9,939 bases of DNA from Nitratireductor sp. (GCA_020441735.1 JAGRLQ010000118.1:1-9939), one strand, 5' to 3'; shown: positions 1 through 6,726, counted from the first letter of the stretch. Numbers and translations are program-made. The notes: generated by a model not told the origin, from the letters alone.

Positions 1-833
1 CCGCAGACATAGAGCTTCATGCGATCCGTGCCGGTCATTTCCTGAGGATCGAGTCGGTTTGCCGCCGCAACGTCCTTCAGCGACACGACCTCAACAATGT
101 TCTGGCCCGAATAGTGTTCATCATAGCAATGGTGGATCGCTGCCAGCGAGGCATCGTTCATCAAGTCCACATGCAGCGGAATGCTGACCAGCATTCCCTG
201 GGCGAAGCGGCCCACATTCGGCGTGTGTATGGGATCGCGCGACAGCCCGGAGCGTGCCCGAATCTCCGGAACATGCTTGTGCTTCAGCGTCAGCGCATAG
301 AGGAAGTTCATCGAGGCGATGTGGTCTTCCCGCGTGGCATCCTCCATCTGCGCAATCATCGTCTTGCCACCGCCGGTATAGCCGGAAATGCCGTTGATCG
401 TGACGGGATAATCTGCCGGTAGCAGTCCGGTCAGAATCAGCGGACGCAGCAGGGCGATCGCACCCGTCGACCAGCAGCCCGGATTGGTGACGAAACGCGC
501 CGAGGCGATCTTCTCCCGCTGGCCGGATTCCAGTTCGGCGAACCCGAATACCCAGTCGGGATGCGTCCTGAAAGCGGTCGACGCATCGATCACCCGTGTC
601 GTTTCATTGCCGGCGTCGGACAGCATCTGTACCGCTTCACGGCTTGCATCGTCCGGCAAGCAGAGAACCACCAGGTCGGCTTCGTTGAGCAGCCTGGCAC
701 GGAAGTCGGGATTGCGCCGTTCCTCATGCGGGATCGATAGCATCTCCAGATCATCACGCACGGCAAGGCGCTCGCGGATCTGCAGACCCGTCGTGCCGTG
801 TTCGCCGTCAATGAAAATCCGAGGCTTCGCCAT
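1..833 (-). CDS. argC: N-acetyl-gamma-glutamyl-phosphate reductase, type 2 (3' end outside window)
   Basis: The gene reads leftwards from ATG at 833 and leaves the window after 277 codons, in frame and without a stop. The product starts MAKPRIFIDGEHGTTGLQIR, a Rossmann NADP-binding start with GxxGTTG in the short form typical of type-2 ArgC. It has the catalytic cysteine in NPGCWSTGA (Cys120), the segment ISGYTGGGK (about 149-157) and a downstream His-rich stretch LKHKHVPEI (about 183-191). ArgC catalyses the NADPH-dependent reduction of N-acetyl-glutamyl-5-phosphate to the semialdehyde in cytoplasmic arginine synthesis. Type-2 enzymes are about 310 residues, so roughly 30 C-terminal residues are missing. 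A weak GGAAG (about 843-847) precedes the start. The gene lies 88 nt downstream of speB on the same strand, with a terminator-like hairpin in the gap, so it may be read with speB or controlled by attenuation. The identification is secure. Confidence 0.95.
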   Translation of the reverse strand, partial: MAKPRIFIDGEHGTTGLQIRERLAVRDDLEMLSIPHEERRNPDFRARLLNEADLVVLCLPDDASREAVQMLSDAGNETTRVIDASTAFRTHPDWVFGFAELESGQREKIASARFVTNPGCWSTGAIALLRPLILTGLLPADYPVTINGISGYTGGGKTMIAQMEDATREDHIASMNFLYALTLKHKHVPEIRARSGLSRDPIHTPNVGRFAQGMLVSIPLHVDLMNDASLAAIHHCYDEHYSGQNIVEVVSLKDVAAANRLDPQEMTGTDRMKLYVC

Positions 834-847
834 GATGTTGCTTCCGG

Positions 848-890
848 AAAAACGATTCCGCTTCAATACGTTGCGCCAAAAAGCGGAATC
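848..890 (-). terminator. Intrinsic terminator or attenuator between speB and argC
   Basis: Read on the minus strand, GATTCCGCTT (890-881) pairs perfectly with AAGCGGAATC (863-854) across a 17-nt loop. It is followed by G and five T (852-848). This is the layout of a rho-independent terminator for speB transcription. The T-run ends only 14 nt before the argC start codon at 833, so a transcript entering argC from upstream must cross the hairpin. It could therefore act as an attenuator, or argC could have its own start site close by. The stem is only moderately GC-rich and the loop is long, so strength is uncertain. Confidence 0.55.
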
Positions 891-921
891 TGAATCGATA
901 TTTTAACGCAGGCCCGCAGAC

Positions 922-1875
922 CTATTCATCCGCCAGCTTCTCCGCGCGCAGGCCGAGCATATACATGGCGACGGTGGAGGCTGCAATCGCCGTCATGTCC
1001 GCATGGTCATAGGCGGGTGCCACTTCCACCACATCGCTGCCCTTGATGTCGAGGCTGCCGAGCTTGCGCAACACGGCGAGCATTTTGGCCGAGGACGGCC
1101 CGCCTGCAACCGGTGTCCCGGTGCCCGGCGCAAAGGCGACATCGAGGCAATCGATGTCGAAAGTGATGTAGCACGGCATGGTTCCAACCCGCCTCAGGAT
1201 GGCAGCGGCAATCTCCTCCGACGACATTTCATCGATCTCGTCGCCATAGAGAATTTCGATGCCGAAATCCTCCGGCGCATGGGTGCGAATGCCGATCTGG
1301 ATCGAGCGTTCGGGATCGATGATGCCTTCCCGCACGGCGCGGGTGACGAAATTGCCGTGGCTGATTTCCTCGCCGTCGTCGGCCCAGGTGTCCTGATGGG
1401 CGTCGAACTGGATGAGCGCCAGCGGCCCGTGACGGTCGGCATGGGCCTTCAGAAGCGGCCAGGTGACGAAATGATCGCCCCCAAGCGACAGCAGATAGCA
1501 GCCCCGCTCGAGAATGGACGCAGCCTCGCTTTCTATGCGTTCGGGGTTTTCCCATACCCGGGAATAGGAAAGCTGGCAGTCGCCGTAATCGACCACCGCC
1601 ATCTGGCGGAACAAATCGGCATTGAAGGGATATTGCGGATCGTTGTCGAAGATCGCCGAGGCGCGCCGCACCGCTGCCGGGCCGAAGCGCGCACCGGAGC
1701 GATTGGTAACGGACGTATCGAGCGGAATGCCCCACACCGCCACGTCCGCGCCGCTGACATCCTTGGTGTATTTGCGCCGCATGAAGGACATGACGCCGGA
1801 AAACGTATTATCTCCGGCCGGCGCGTTGAGGTCGGTCGTGGTGATCGCATGATCGGCGGTTGTCTTGGAAGCCAT
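922..1875 (-). CDS. speB: Agmatinase-family ureohydrolase (SpeB-like)
   Basis: The product has 317 residues, normal for the arginase/agmatinase/formiminoglutamase family. The binuclear Mn(II) ligands are all visible: GGDHF (His135), DAHQDTW (Asp158, His160, Asp162) and DIDCLD (Asp240, Asp242). SHGN (about 172-175) and a Glu in VVEVAPAYD (Glu284) also match the family. Agmatinase hydrolyses agmatine to putrescine and urea, but the family also contains guanidinobutyrase, guanidinopropionase and guanidinase, which cannot be told apart here by eye. No nickel-chaperone genes, which accompany guanidinases, are nearby. The start at 1875 has an AGGGG-type ribosome site about 8 nt upstream. The gene follows the LysR gene by 67 nt on the same strand and precedes argC, so a shared transcript is possible. 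The SpeB name is by family; the substrate is inferred. Confidence 0.88.
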   Translation of the reverse strand: MASKTTADHAITTTDLNAPAGDNTFSGVMSFMRRKYTKDVSGADVAVWGIPLDTSVTNRSGARFGPAAVRRASAIFDNDPQYPFNADLFRQMAVVDYGDCQLSYSRVWENPERIESEAASILERGCYLLSLGGDHFVTWPLLKAHADRHGPLALIQFDAHQDTWADDGEEISHGNFVTRAVREGIIDPERSIQIGIRTHAPEDFGIEILYGDEIDEMSSEEIAAAILRRVGTMPCYITFDIDCLDVAFAPGTGTPVAGGPSSAKMLAVLRKLGSLDIKGSDVVEVAPAYDHADMTAIAASTVAMYMLGLRAEKLADE

Positions 1876-1942
1876 GCTGAAGCCCCTGCGTCTTGTGAAG
1901 CGTTAGCGGTAGCACCTCGCTTCTTTGCTGCCAACCACCGCG

Positions 1943-2860
1943 TTACGCCGGATTGCCGACTGCAATCCGTCGGGTTTCCGTAAGGAGCCAGTCGCGAAAC
2001 AGCGAAGCCCCCTTTCTCATCGGGCGCGTCTGACCGGTGAAAAGGTAGTAGTGCTGATTACCCTGCACCGGCGCCAGCGGTTTGACGCGCACAAGCCCGA
2101 AACGTTCAAGCAGAAAGTCCGTTGCAGGTGCGCGTGCAAGTGCCAGCCCGTCGCCGCTGGATGAAAGCGCGAGCGCGAGCGGCGTATTGTCGACCATGCG
2201 CAGCCGGCACTGCCCGATGTCGGCACCATCCGAACCGGAGAGCACCTGATGCCAGCCGCTGCGATGGGTGGCAACTTCATTGAGCGTGTGGCGGGTGACG
2301 GCCTCCGCAGAATCGATGGCTTCCGCGGCTTCTGGCGGGGCAACCGCGTAGAGCGTTTCCCCGAACAGTCTTTCGGCATTGGCAGGAAAGTCCGTTGCAG
2401 AGCCGAAGGCGATCTGCAGGTCGGCGTCCCGCCCTGGCAGCATTGCCCCGAAGTCGCTGACCAGATTGGCCGTATTCACGTTGATCCTGATACCGGGATG
2501 GGCCTGTTCGAAGCCGGCAAGGCGCGGCGCCAGCCAGCCGATTGCCAGAATACTGACCACCTGTACCGTGACCTGCTCTTCCTCCCGTGTGCCAAACAGG
2601 GCGGCAGCCGTGGTTTCCACCGAAAACAGCGATTGTTGCACCGCGGGCAGGAAGCTGCGCCCGACTTCGGTCAGAACGACCCGCTTTGCCTCCCGCCTGA
2701 ACAGTTCCCGACCCAGATAGGCCTCCAGCGCCTTGATCTGCTGGCTGACGGCTGCCGCACTCATGTTTAGGTGCTCCGCCGCGCGGGCAAAACTCTCCGT
2801 GCGGGCCGCGGCCTCGAAGACGCGCAGCCAGTTGAGGGAAGGAATGCGGCTTGCCGGCAT
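1943..2860 (-). CDS. LysR-type transcriptional regulator, GcvA-like
   Basis: This 305-residue protein has an N-terminal winged helix-turn-helix: IPSLNWLRVFEAAART, then an HTH at about residues 24-44 (AAEHLNMSAAAVSQQIKALE), then LGRELFRR. The C-terminal part (about 95-295) is a periplasmic-binding-protein-like effector domain. The RIPSLNWLRVFEAAAR opening and the PRLAGFEQAHPGI segment are typical of the GcvA subgroup. The start at 2860 is supported by GGAG (minus strand, 2872-2869) 8 nt upstream. The gene is divergent from the PhyH/HD gene pair, with a perfect 21-bp palindrome between them. LysR proteins usually control the divergent neighbour and themselves, so the dioxygenase/HD pair is the likely target. 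It also lies 67 nt upstream of speB on the same strand and might co-transcribe it. The effector is unknown. Confidence 0.93.
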   Translation of the reverse strand: MPASRIPSLNWLRVFEAAARTESFARAAEHLNMSAAAVSQQIKALEAYLGRELFRREAKRVVLTEVGRSFLPAVQQSLFSVETTAAALFGTREEEQVTVQVVSILAIGWLAPRLAGFEQAHPGIRINVNTANLVSDFGAMLPGRDADLQIAFGSATDFPANAERLFGETLYAVAPPEAAEAIDSAEAVTRHTLNEVATHRSGWHQVLSGSDGADIGQCRLRMVDNTPLALALSSSGDGLALARAPATDFLLERFGLVRVKPLAPVQGNQHYYLFTGQTRPMRKGASLFRDWLLTETRRIAVGNPA

Positions 2861-2887
2861 GACGTGATCTCCAAGCGTGGAAACCGC

Positions 2888-2908
2888 AGCATAAGTTCAA
2901 CTTATGCT
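2888..2908. promoter_or_regulatory. 21-bp perfect palindrome, candidate LysR operator
   Basis: AGCATAAGTT (2888-2897), a central C at 2898, and AACTTATGCT (2899-2908) form a perfect 10+1+10 inverted repeat in the 120-126-bp divergent intergenic region. It contains the LysR-type T-N11-A pattern (T2892, A2904). A second smaller repeat, ACAAAC/GTTTGT at 2917-2931, lies on the dioxygenase side. The palindrome is 28 nt from the LysR start codon and about 79 nt from the dioxygenase start, suiting autorepression and divergent activation. I could not fix the promoter elements with confidence. Binding is inferred from position and symmetry. Confidence 0.65.
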
Positions 2909-2986
2909 CATACGCAACAAACAACGTTTGTAAGCGGGCCGGTTTGGCAGTCAGATCGCGAAAACCATTCTGACAGGAGTATGGCC

Positions 2987-3931
2987 ATGGCGGCACAGGC
3001 TGCGCCAAACGTGGAAACGGCAGGAAAGACAGGGGCAGGCGGCTTGGCGCCTTCGCAGCTTGCCTTCTACCGGGAAAACGGGTTCCTGAGTCCGATCCCC
3101 GCCTTCGGCACGCAGGAAGCGGCCACCTTGCGCGGCAGGGTGGAAGCACTGGAACTGGAATATCCCTCCGCGCCCGGCGGACGCGATCTCAACCAGTATT
3201 TCCGCGTCAACGGCCACGTGGTGCTGCCGCTGCTGGCGGAAATTGCGCGAACCCCTGCGATTCTCGAGGCGGTTGCGGCCGTTCTGGGCGACGATCTGCT
3301 GGTCTGGTCAGTGGAACTCTTCATCAAGGAGGCAGGAACGGCCAAGGTCGTTTCCTGGCATCAGGACCTCACCTATTGGGGTATGGGCGAGACCGATGAG
3401 GAACTGACCGCCTGGATTGCGCTCAGCGATGTCTCGGTCGAGGCAGGCTGCATGCGCTTCATCCCCGGTAGCCACAGGAATGCGATTGTTGCCCATCAGG
3501 ACACGTTTGATGCCGACAACCTGCTGTCACGCGGCCAGGAGATTTCCGGTATCGACGAAAGCCAGGCCGTATTCGGAGCGTTGAAGCCGGGGGAGATGTC
3601 GTTTCACCATGGCCGCACCTTTCACGCTTCCGGCCCCAACCACTCTGCCGATCGGCGCATCGGAGTCGCGGTCCGTTACGTCACCCCGCACGTCAAGCCG
3701 GTGGATGGCTCCGCTGACTATGCCATGCTGGTGCGTGGCCAGGACCACAACTCGGCCTGGATCAACATCGCCCCACCAGCTCTTCCCTTCGAGCCCCATG
3801 GCCTGAAACTCTACGAGGAAATCCTGGCAGCCCAGGCTGCCGTCCTTGCCGGTGGCGCCGAAGGTGCCGTATCTTTGTACGAAGTCAAAACCGGCGAAGC
3901 GGCCAGCCGAACCACGGAAGGAAACATCTGA
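2987..3931 (+). CDS. PhyH-family Fe(II)/2-oxoglutarate dioxygenase (PhnY-like candidate)
   Basis: This 314-residue protein belongs to the phytanoyl-CoA dioxygenase family of non-haem iron, 2-oxoglutarate-dependent oxygenases. The iron ligands are visible as WHQD (His125, Asp127) and the distal His213 in FHASGPN. Arg224, 11 residues later, fits the 2-oxoglutarate-binding Arg of PhyH. PGSHR (160-164) and ALKPGEMSFHHG (about 198-209) are further family motifs. The frame is open upstream, but AGGAG at 2975-2979 supports ATG 2987 (7-nt spacing) better than ATG 2981 (1 nt). The stop overlaps the next gene's start by one base (TGATG), so the two are surely co-transcribed and translationally coupled. 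Its partner is a PhnZ-like HD oxygenase, as in the PhnY/PhnZ pathway, where the dioxygenase hydroxylates the carbon alpha to phosphorus. The reaction here is inferred. Ectoine-hydroxylase-like or other small-molecule hydroxylation remains possible. Confidence 0.88.
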   Translation: MAAQAAPNVETAGKTGAGGLAPSQLAFYRENGFLSPIPAFGTQEAATLRGRVEALELEYPSAPGGRDLNQYFRVNGHVVLPLLAEIARTPAILEAVAAVLGDDLLVWSVELFIKEAGTAKVVSWHQDLTYWGMGETDEELTAWIALSDVSVEAGCMRFIPGSHRNAIVAHQDTFDADNLLSRGQEISGIDESQAVFGALKPGEMSFHHGRTFHASGPNHSADRRIGVAVRYVTPHVKPVDGSADYAMLVRGQDHNSAWINIAPPALPFEPHGLKLYEEILAAQAAVLAGGAEGAVSLYEVKTGEAASRTTEGNI

Positions 3932-4530
3932 TGAGCGAGGAGCGCACCGTGTCGTTCACGGCCATGGAACATGGCACGAAGGAAGACTATGAATTGCTGG
4001 CCGAACTGGAAAAGCCGCATCATGCCATGACGGCCGACCGGCTGTTGCGGGAACTGCACTCGCAGGAAGACGAAACGCTGGCAGGCTACAAGATCACCCG
4101 GCTGCAGCATGCCTTGCAATCAGCAACCCGCGCTGAAGCCGATGGCGCCGATATCGACTGGGTGGTGGCAGCCCTTCTGCATGACATCGGCGATGGTCTC
4201 GCCCCCCAGAACCATGACCGCTTTGCCGCCGAAATCCTGCGTCCGTTCGTGCGCGATGAGGTCGCCTGGGTGGTCGAGCACCACGGCATTTTCCAGTCCT
4301 ATTTCTACGGCCATCACTACGGCTGGGATCGCAATGCCCGCGACCGCTACAAGGACCATCCCTATTTTGCGACCTGCGCCGATTTCTGTGAGCGCTGGGA
4401 TCAGTCGAGCTTCGATCCCGACTACCCCATGAAGCCGCTCGAACACTTCGAAGACCGCGTGCGAGAGGTCTTCTCCCGCAAGGCCTATGACCCGGCTGTA
4501 CTGTGTGAGGGCGAGGTGAGGGGGCTTTGA
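3931..4530 (+). CDS. HD-domain protein, PhnZ-like putative diiron oxygenase (COG4341 type)
   Basis: This 199-residue protein has one HD domain. Candidate metal ligands in order are His60 (RLQHALQSA), His84-Asp85 (ALLHDIGD), His95 (QNHDRF), His117 or His118 (VVEHHG) and Asp157 (ERWDQ). The spacing and local motifs match PhnZ as I remember it: LEHSLQ, ALLHDLGH, WQHEK, IEGH and AWDEK, with 24 residues between the first His and the HD in both. PhnZ is not a phosphohydrolase but a mixed-valent diiron oxygenase that cleaves the C-P bond of an alpha-hydroxyphosphonate. Databases often call such proteins 'HD phosphohydrolase'. Translation starts inside the dioxygenase stop, with AAGGA (about 3918-3922) 8 nt upstream. 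Tyr53 lies where PhnZ has its Glu27, and the N-terminal extension (about 1-45) is longer, so the substrate probably differs from 2-amino-1-hydroxyethylphosphonate. The family call is good; the reaction is inferred. Confidence 0.85.
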   Translation: MSEERTVSFTAMEHGTKEDYELLAELEKPHHAMTADRLLRELHSQEDETLAGYKITRLQHALQSATRAEADGADIDWVVAALLHDIGDGLAPQNHDRFAAEILRPFVRDEVAWVVEHHGIFQSYFYGHHYGWDRNARDRYKDHPYFATCADFCERWDQSSFDPDYPMKPLEHFEDRVREVFSRKAYDPAVLCEGEVRGL

Positions 4531-4552
4531 GGCCAGCCTGAACTGCAGATAT

Positions 4553-4584
4553 AAAAAAGCCGCCGGACTGGTGAGCCCGGCGGC
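4553..4584 (-). terminator. Strong intrinsic terminator for the AGCS gene, partly bidirectional
   Basis: GCCGCCGG (4559-4566) and CCGGCGGC (4577-4584) form a perfect 8-bp GC stem with a 10-nt loop. Read on the minus strand it is followed directly by six T (4558-4553), 22 nt beyond the AGCS stop codon at 4606. In the plus direction the stem is followed only by CTTTG, so it may weakly stop the HD-gene transcript ending at 4530. It separates two convergent units. Confidence 0.85.
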
Positions 4585-4605
4585 CTTTGATTGCTATCCC
4601 GGCGA

Positions 4606-6150
4606 TTATTTGAACTTCTTGATCTCGCCGGATTTCAGCCGCGAAACGTAGCTGTTGAGCTCCCGCTTCACGATCGGCATCAGCAGGTAGAGGCCGATGA
4701 TGTTGACCACCGCCATGGCGAAGATCGCTGCATCCGAGAAGTCGATGACCGGGCCCAGATTGGCGGCCGCACCGATAACCACGAAGATGCAGAAGATGAC
4801 CTTGAAGGCCAGTTCCTTCGACTTGCCTTCACCGAACAGGTAGGTCCATGCCTTCAGCCCGTAATAGGACCAGGAAATCATGGTCGAGAAGGCAAACAGG
4901 ATTACCGCCAGCGCCAGAACATAGGGGAACCAGCTGAAGGCGGAAGCAAACGCTGCCGAGGTCAGGCTGACACCCGAATTGCCGTCGATGGTGGCAACTG
5001 CCGTGCCGGCTTCGTTCAGCATGTAGTTTCCGGTCGCCGGATCGATGATCATCTGCTGGGTGATGATGATGACCAGTGCGGTCATCGTGCAGATGACAAC
5101 AGTGTCGATGAACGGTTCCAGCAGCGAAACGAAACCTTCGGTGATCGGCTCCTTGGTACGCACCGCCGAGTGAGCAATGGCTGCCGAGCCGACGCCGGCC
5201 TCGTTCGAGAAAGCTGCCCGCTTGAAGCCCTGGATCAGCGCACCCACCATGCCGCCGGCAACGCCCAGTCCGGTGAAGGCACCGGCAAAGATCTGGCCGA
5301 ATGCCCAGCCGATCTTGTCGGCGTTCATCAGGATGATGATGAGGGCTGCCGCCACATACATGATGCCCATGAACGGAACGACCTTCTCGGTCACCCTGGC
5401 GATCGATTTAAGCCCGCCGACGATGACGGCAAACACCACGATGGCAAACAGCACACCGGTAATCCAGCCCGGATACTGGCCGACAATACCGGCAATCTGC
5501 TGGTGCGCCTGGTTGGCTTGGAACATGTTGCCGCCACCAAGTGCGCCGAGGATACAGAAGATCGAGAACAGGATGGCCAGGAACCTGCCGCCCGGCAGGC
5601 CGCGTTCCGCAAAGCCCTTGGTCAGATAGTACATCGGGCCGCCGGAAACCGTGCCGTCGTCGTATTCGTTGCGGTATTTGACGCCGAGCGTACATTCGGT
5701 GAATTTCGATGCCATGCCCATCAGGCCGGCAAGGATCATCCAGAAGGTTGCGCCAGGCCCGCCGATGCCAACGGCGACCGCAACGCCGGCGATGTTGCCG
5801 AGACCGACCGTGCCGGAAAGCGCGGTGGCAAGTGCCTGGAAGTGGCTGACCTCACCGGCATCGTTGGGGTCGGAATAGTCGCCGCGCACCAGTTCGATCG
5901 AATGCTTGAAAGCCCGGAACTGAACGAAGGCGAAATAAAGCGTGAAAACCGTTGCGGCAACGACGAGCCAGGCAACGATCCATGGAAAGCTGGTGCCCGG
6001 AAACGGGCTGAAGATAAAGTTGACGAACCAGCCGGTGGAACCGGCAAACAACTGGTTGACGGTTTCGTCGATGGACTGTGCAGCAGCAGGAACAGCAGAT
6101 GCGGCAAGCCCGCCCGCGGCAGCAGCCACGGCGGTAAACAAGGGTTTCAT
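4606..6150 (-). CDS. Alanine/glycine:cation symporter (AGCS family)
   Basis: This 514-residue polytopic membrane protein couples uptake of alanine, glycine or related amino acids to Na+ (or H+). Family marks include LSGTVGLGNIAGVAVAVG (about 111-128), the segment before TECTLGVKYR (about 151-160), SGGPMYYL (169-176), LGALGGGNMFQANQ (201-214) and FKRAAFSNEAGVGSAAIAHS (309-328). There are about ten or eleven hydrophobic segments. The start at 6150 is chosen because AAAGG lies about 8 nt upstream and the protein then begins MKPLFTAVAAAAGG. The frame stays open further upstream but through the stress-protein gene. Residues 1-24 look like a cleavable signal peptide (AVPAAAQS, possible cut after Ala24), which is unusual for a transporter. 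A polar insert lies at about 370-395. It follows the universal-stress gene by 19 nt and is surely its operon partner. Exact substrate and ion are not determined. Confidence 0.93.
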   Translation of the reverse strand: MKPLFTAVAAAAGGLAASAVPAAAQSIDETVNQLFAGSTGWFVNFIFSPFPGTSFPWIVAWLVVAATVFTLYFAFVQFRAFKHSIELVRGDYSDPNDAGEVSHFQALATALSGTVGLGNIAGVAVAVGIGGPGATFWMILAGLMGMASKFTECTLGVKYRNEYDDGTVSGGPMYYLTKGFAERGLPGGRFLAILFSIFCILGALGGGNMFQANQAHQQIAGIVGQYPGWITGVLFAIVVFAVIVGGLKSIARVTEKVVPFMGIMYVAAALIIILMNADKIGWAFGQIFAGAFTGLGVAGGMVGALIQGFKRAAFSNEAGVGSAAIAHSAVRTKEPITEGFVSLLEPFIDTVVICTMTALVIIITQQMIIDPATGNYMLNEAGTAVATIDGNSGVSLTSAAFASAFSWFPYVLALAVILFAFSTMISWSYYGLKAWTYLFGEGKSKELAFKVIFCIFVVIGAAANLGPVIDFSDAAIFAMAVVNIIGLYLLMPIVKRELNSYVSRLKSGEIKKFK

Positions 6151-6169
6151 GATGATGCCTTTCGAGGAA

Positions 6170-6604
6170 TTACGGGACGATGGTGCAGGGCACGGTTGCG
6201 GTTTGCGCCAGGCTGCCGGCAACCGAGCCGAATACCCGTGCTGAAAGCCCGTTCTGCCCGGTGCGGCCGATGAACATCTGTTCGGCACCGCTTTCCTTCG
6301 CGATCAGGTTGAGCGTGTCGGCGACGTGTCCGTACTTGATGACGGTTTCCACCTTGACGCCGGAATCGGCGAGGTTTTCGCGGACAGGGCCCATGACGGC
6401 CTTTTCGGCCCGCGCAAGTTCTTCTTCCCGCCGCTTGTGACGCTCGGCGAGTTCTTCAGGCGTAAGGAATGAATAGGGTGACCATTCCAGCACATGGGCG
6501 ACAACGAGCCCGGCACCGGAGGTCTTTGCCTGGGAAGCGGCGAAATCCACCGCCCGCCTGGATTCCTCACTGCCGTCGTAGCCAACGACAAACTTCTTGG
6601 ACAT
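6170..6604 (-). CDS. Universal stress protein (UspA family)
   Basis: This 144-residue single-domain Usp begins FVVGYDGSEESRRAVDFA (beta strand 1 with the Asp that contacts adenine in ATP-binding members). It ends with the ATP-binding motif G-2x-G-9x-G-S: Gly112 and Gly115 in GRTGQNG, then GS in FGSVAG. This is the MJ0577-like ATP-binding type rather than the UspA type that lacks the motif. GAGGAGGG (minus strand, about 6616-6609) is a strong ribosome site just before the ATG at 6604. It is the first gene of a two-gene operon with the AGCS transporter 19 nt downstream. Usp proteins next to transporters often modulate them in response to energy state, but that role here is inferred. The divergent Lrp gene is the likely regulator. 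Confidence 0.93.
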   Translation of the reverse strand: MSKKFVVGYDGSEESRRAVDFAASQAKTSGAGLVVAHVLEWSPYSFLTPEELAERHKRREEELARAEKAVMGPVRENLADSGVKVETVIKYGHVADTLNLIAKESGAEQMFIGRTGQNGLSARVFGSVAGSLAQTATVPCTIVP

Positions 6605-6670
6605 ATGTCCCTCCTCTCATGGTTATGCGTCTTCCTGACGCACCTTCATCATAGGCCGGCCGGCGCTGTA

Positions 6671-6707
6671 ATAATTCCTTAACTTTCGTTAAATTAGGAA
6701 ATAATAC
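6671..6707. promoter_or_regulatory. AT-rich divergent promoter/operator region between usp and lrp
   Basis: The 146-bp intergenic region holds an AT-rich core unlike its GC-rich surroundings. TTAAC (6679-6683) and GTTAA (6688-6692) form an inverted repeat, flanked by TTCCT (6675-6679) and AGGAA (6696-6700). AT-rich imperfect palindromes of this kind suit Lrp/AsnC binding. A possible promoter for lrp is TTAACT (6679-6684), 17 nt, TAATAC (6702-6707); both boxes match the consensus only partly. Binding and promoter use are inferred. Confidence 0.4.
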
Positions 6708-6726
6708 GAAAGATACGGCAAAATAC

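Noticed and set aside
1897..1923. GAAGCG/CGCTTC inverted repeat between LysR and speB
   Set aside because: Only six base pairs with a 15-nt loop and no T-run; not convincing as terminator or operator.
1003..1983. A 326-codon open frame on the plus strand opposite speB
   Set aside because: It mirrors speB, which has all its metal ligands; the antisense product shows no family features.
2771..2986. Upstream extension of the dioxygenase frame to an ATG at 2771
   Set aside because: It would run through the LysR gene and the palindrome. The ribosome site at 2975-2979 and the family length both support the start at 2987.
4591..6273. A 560-codon open frame on the plus strand, almost fully antisense to the AGCS gene
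   Set aside because: Its translation is rich in His, Asp, Gly and Arg with no recognisable domain, while the minus strand encodes a clear membrane transporter. It is the usual open antisense frame of a GC-rich gene.
6151..6288. Longer AGCS start at 6288
   Set aside because: The extra 46 residues lie inside the Usp gene and have no hydrophobic or family character; the ATG at 6150 has a ribosome site.
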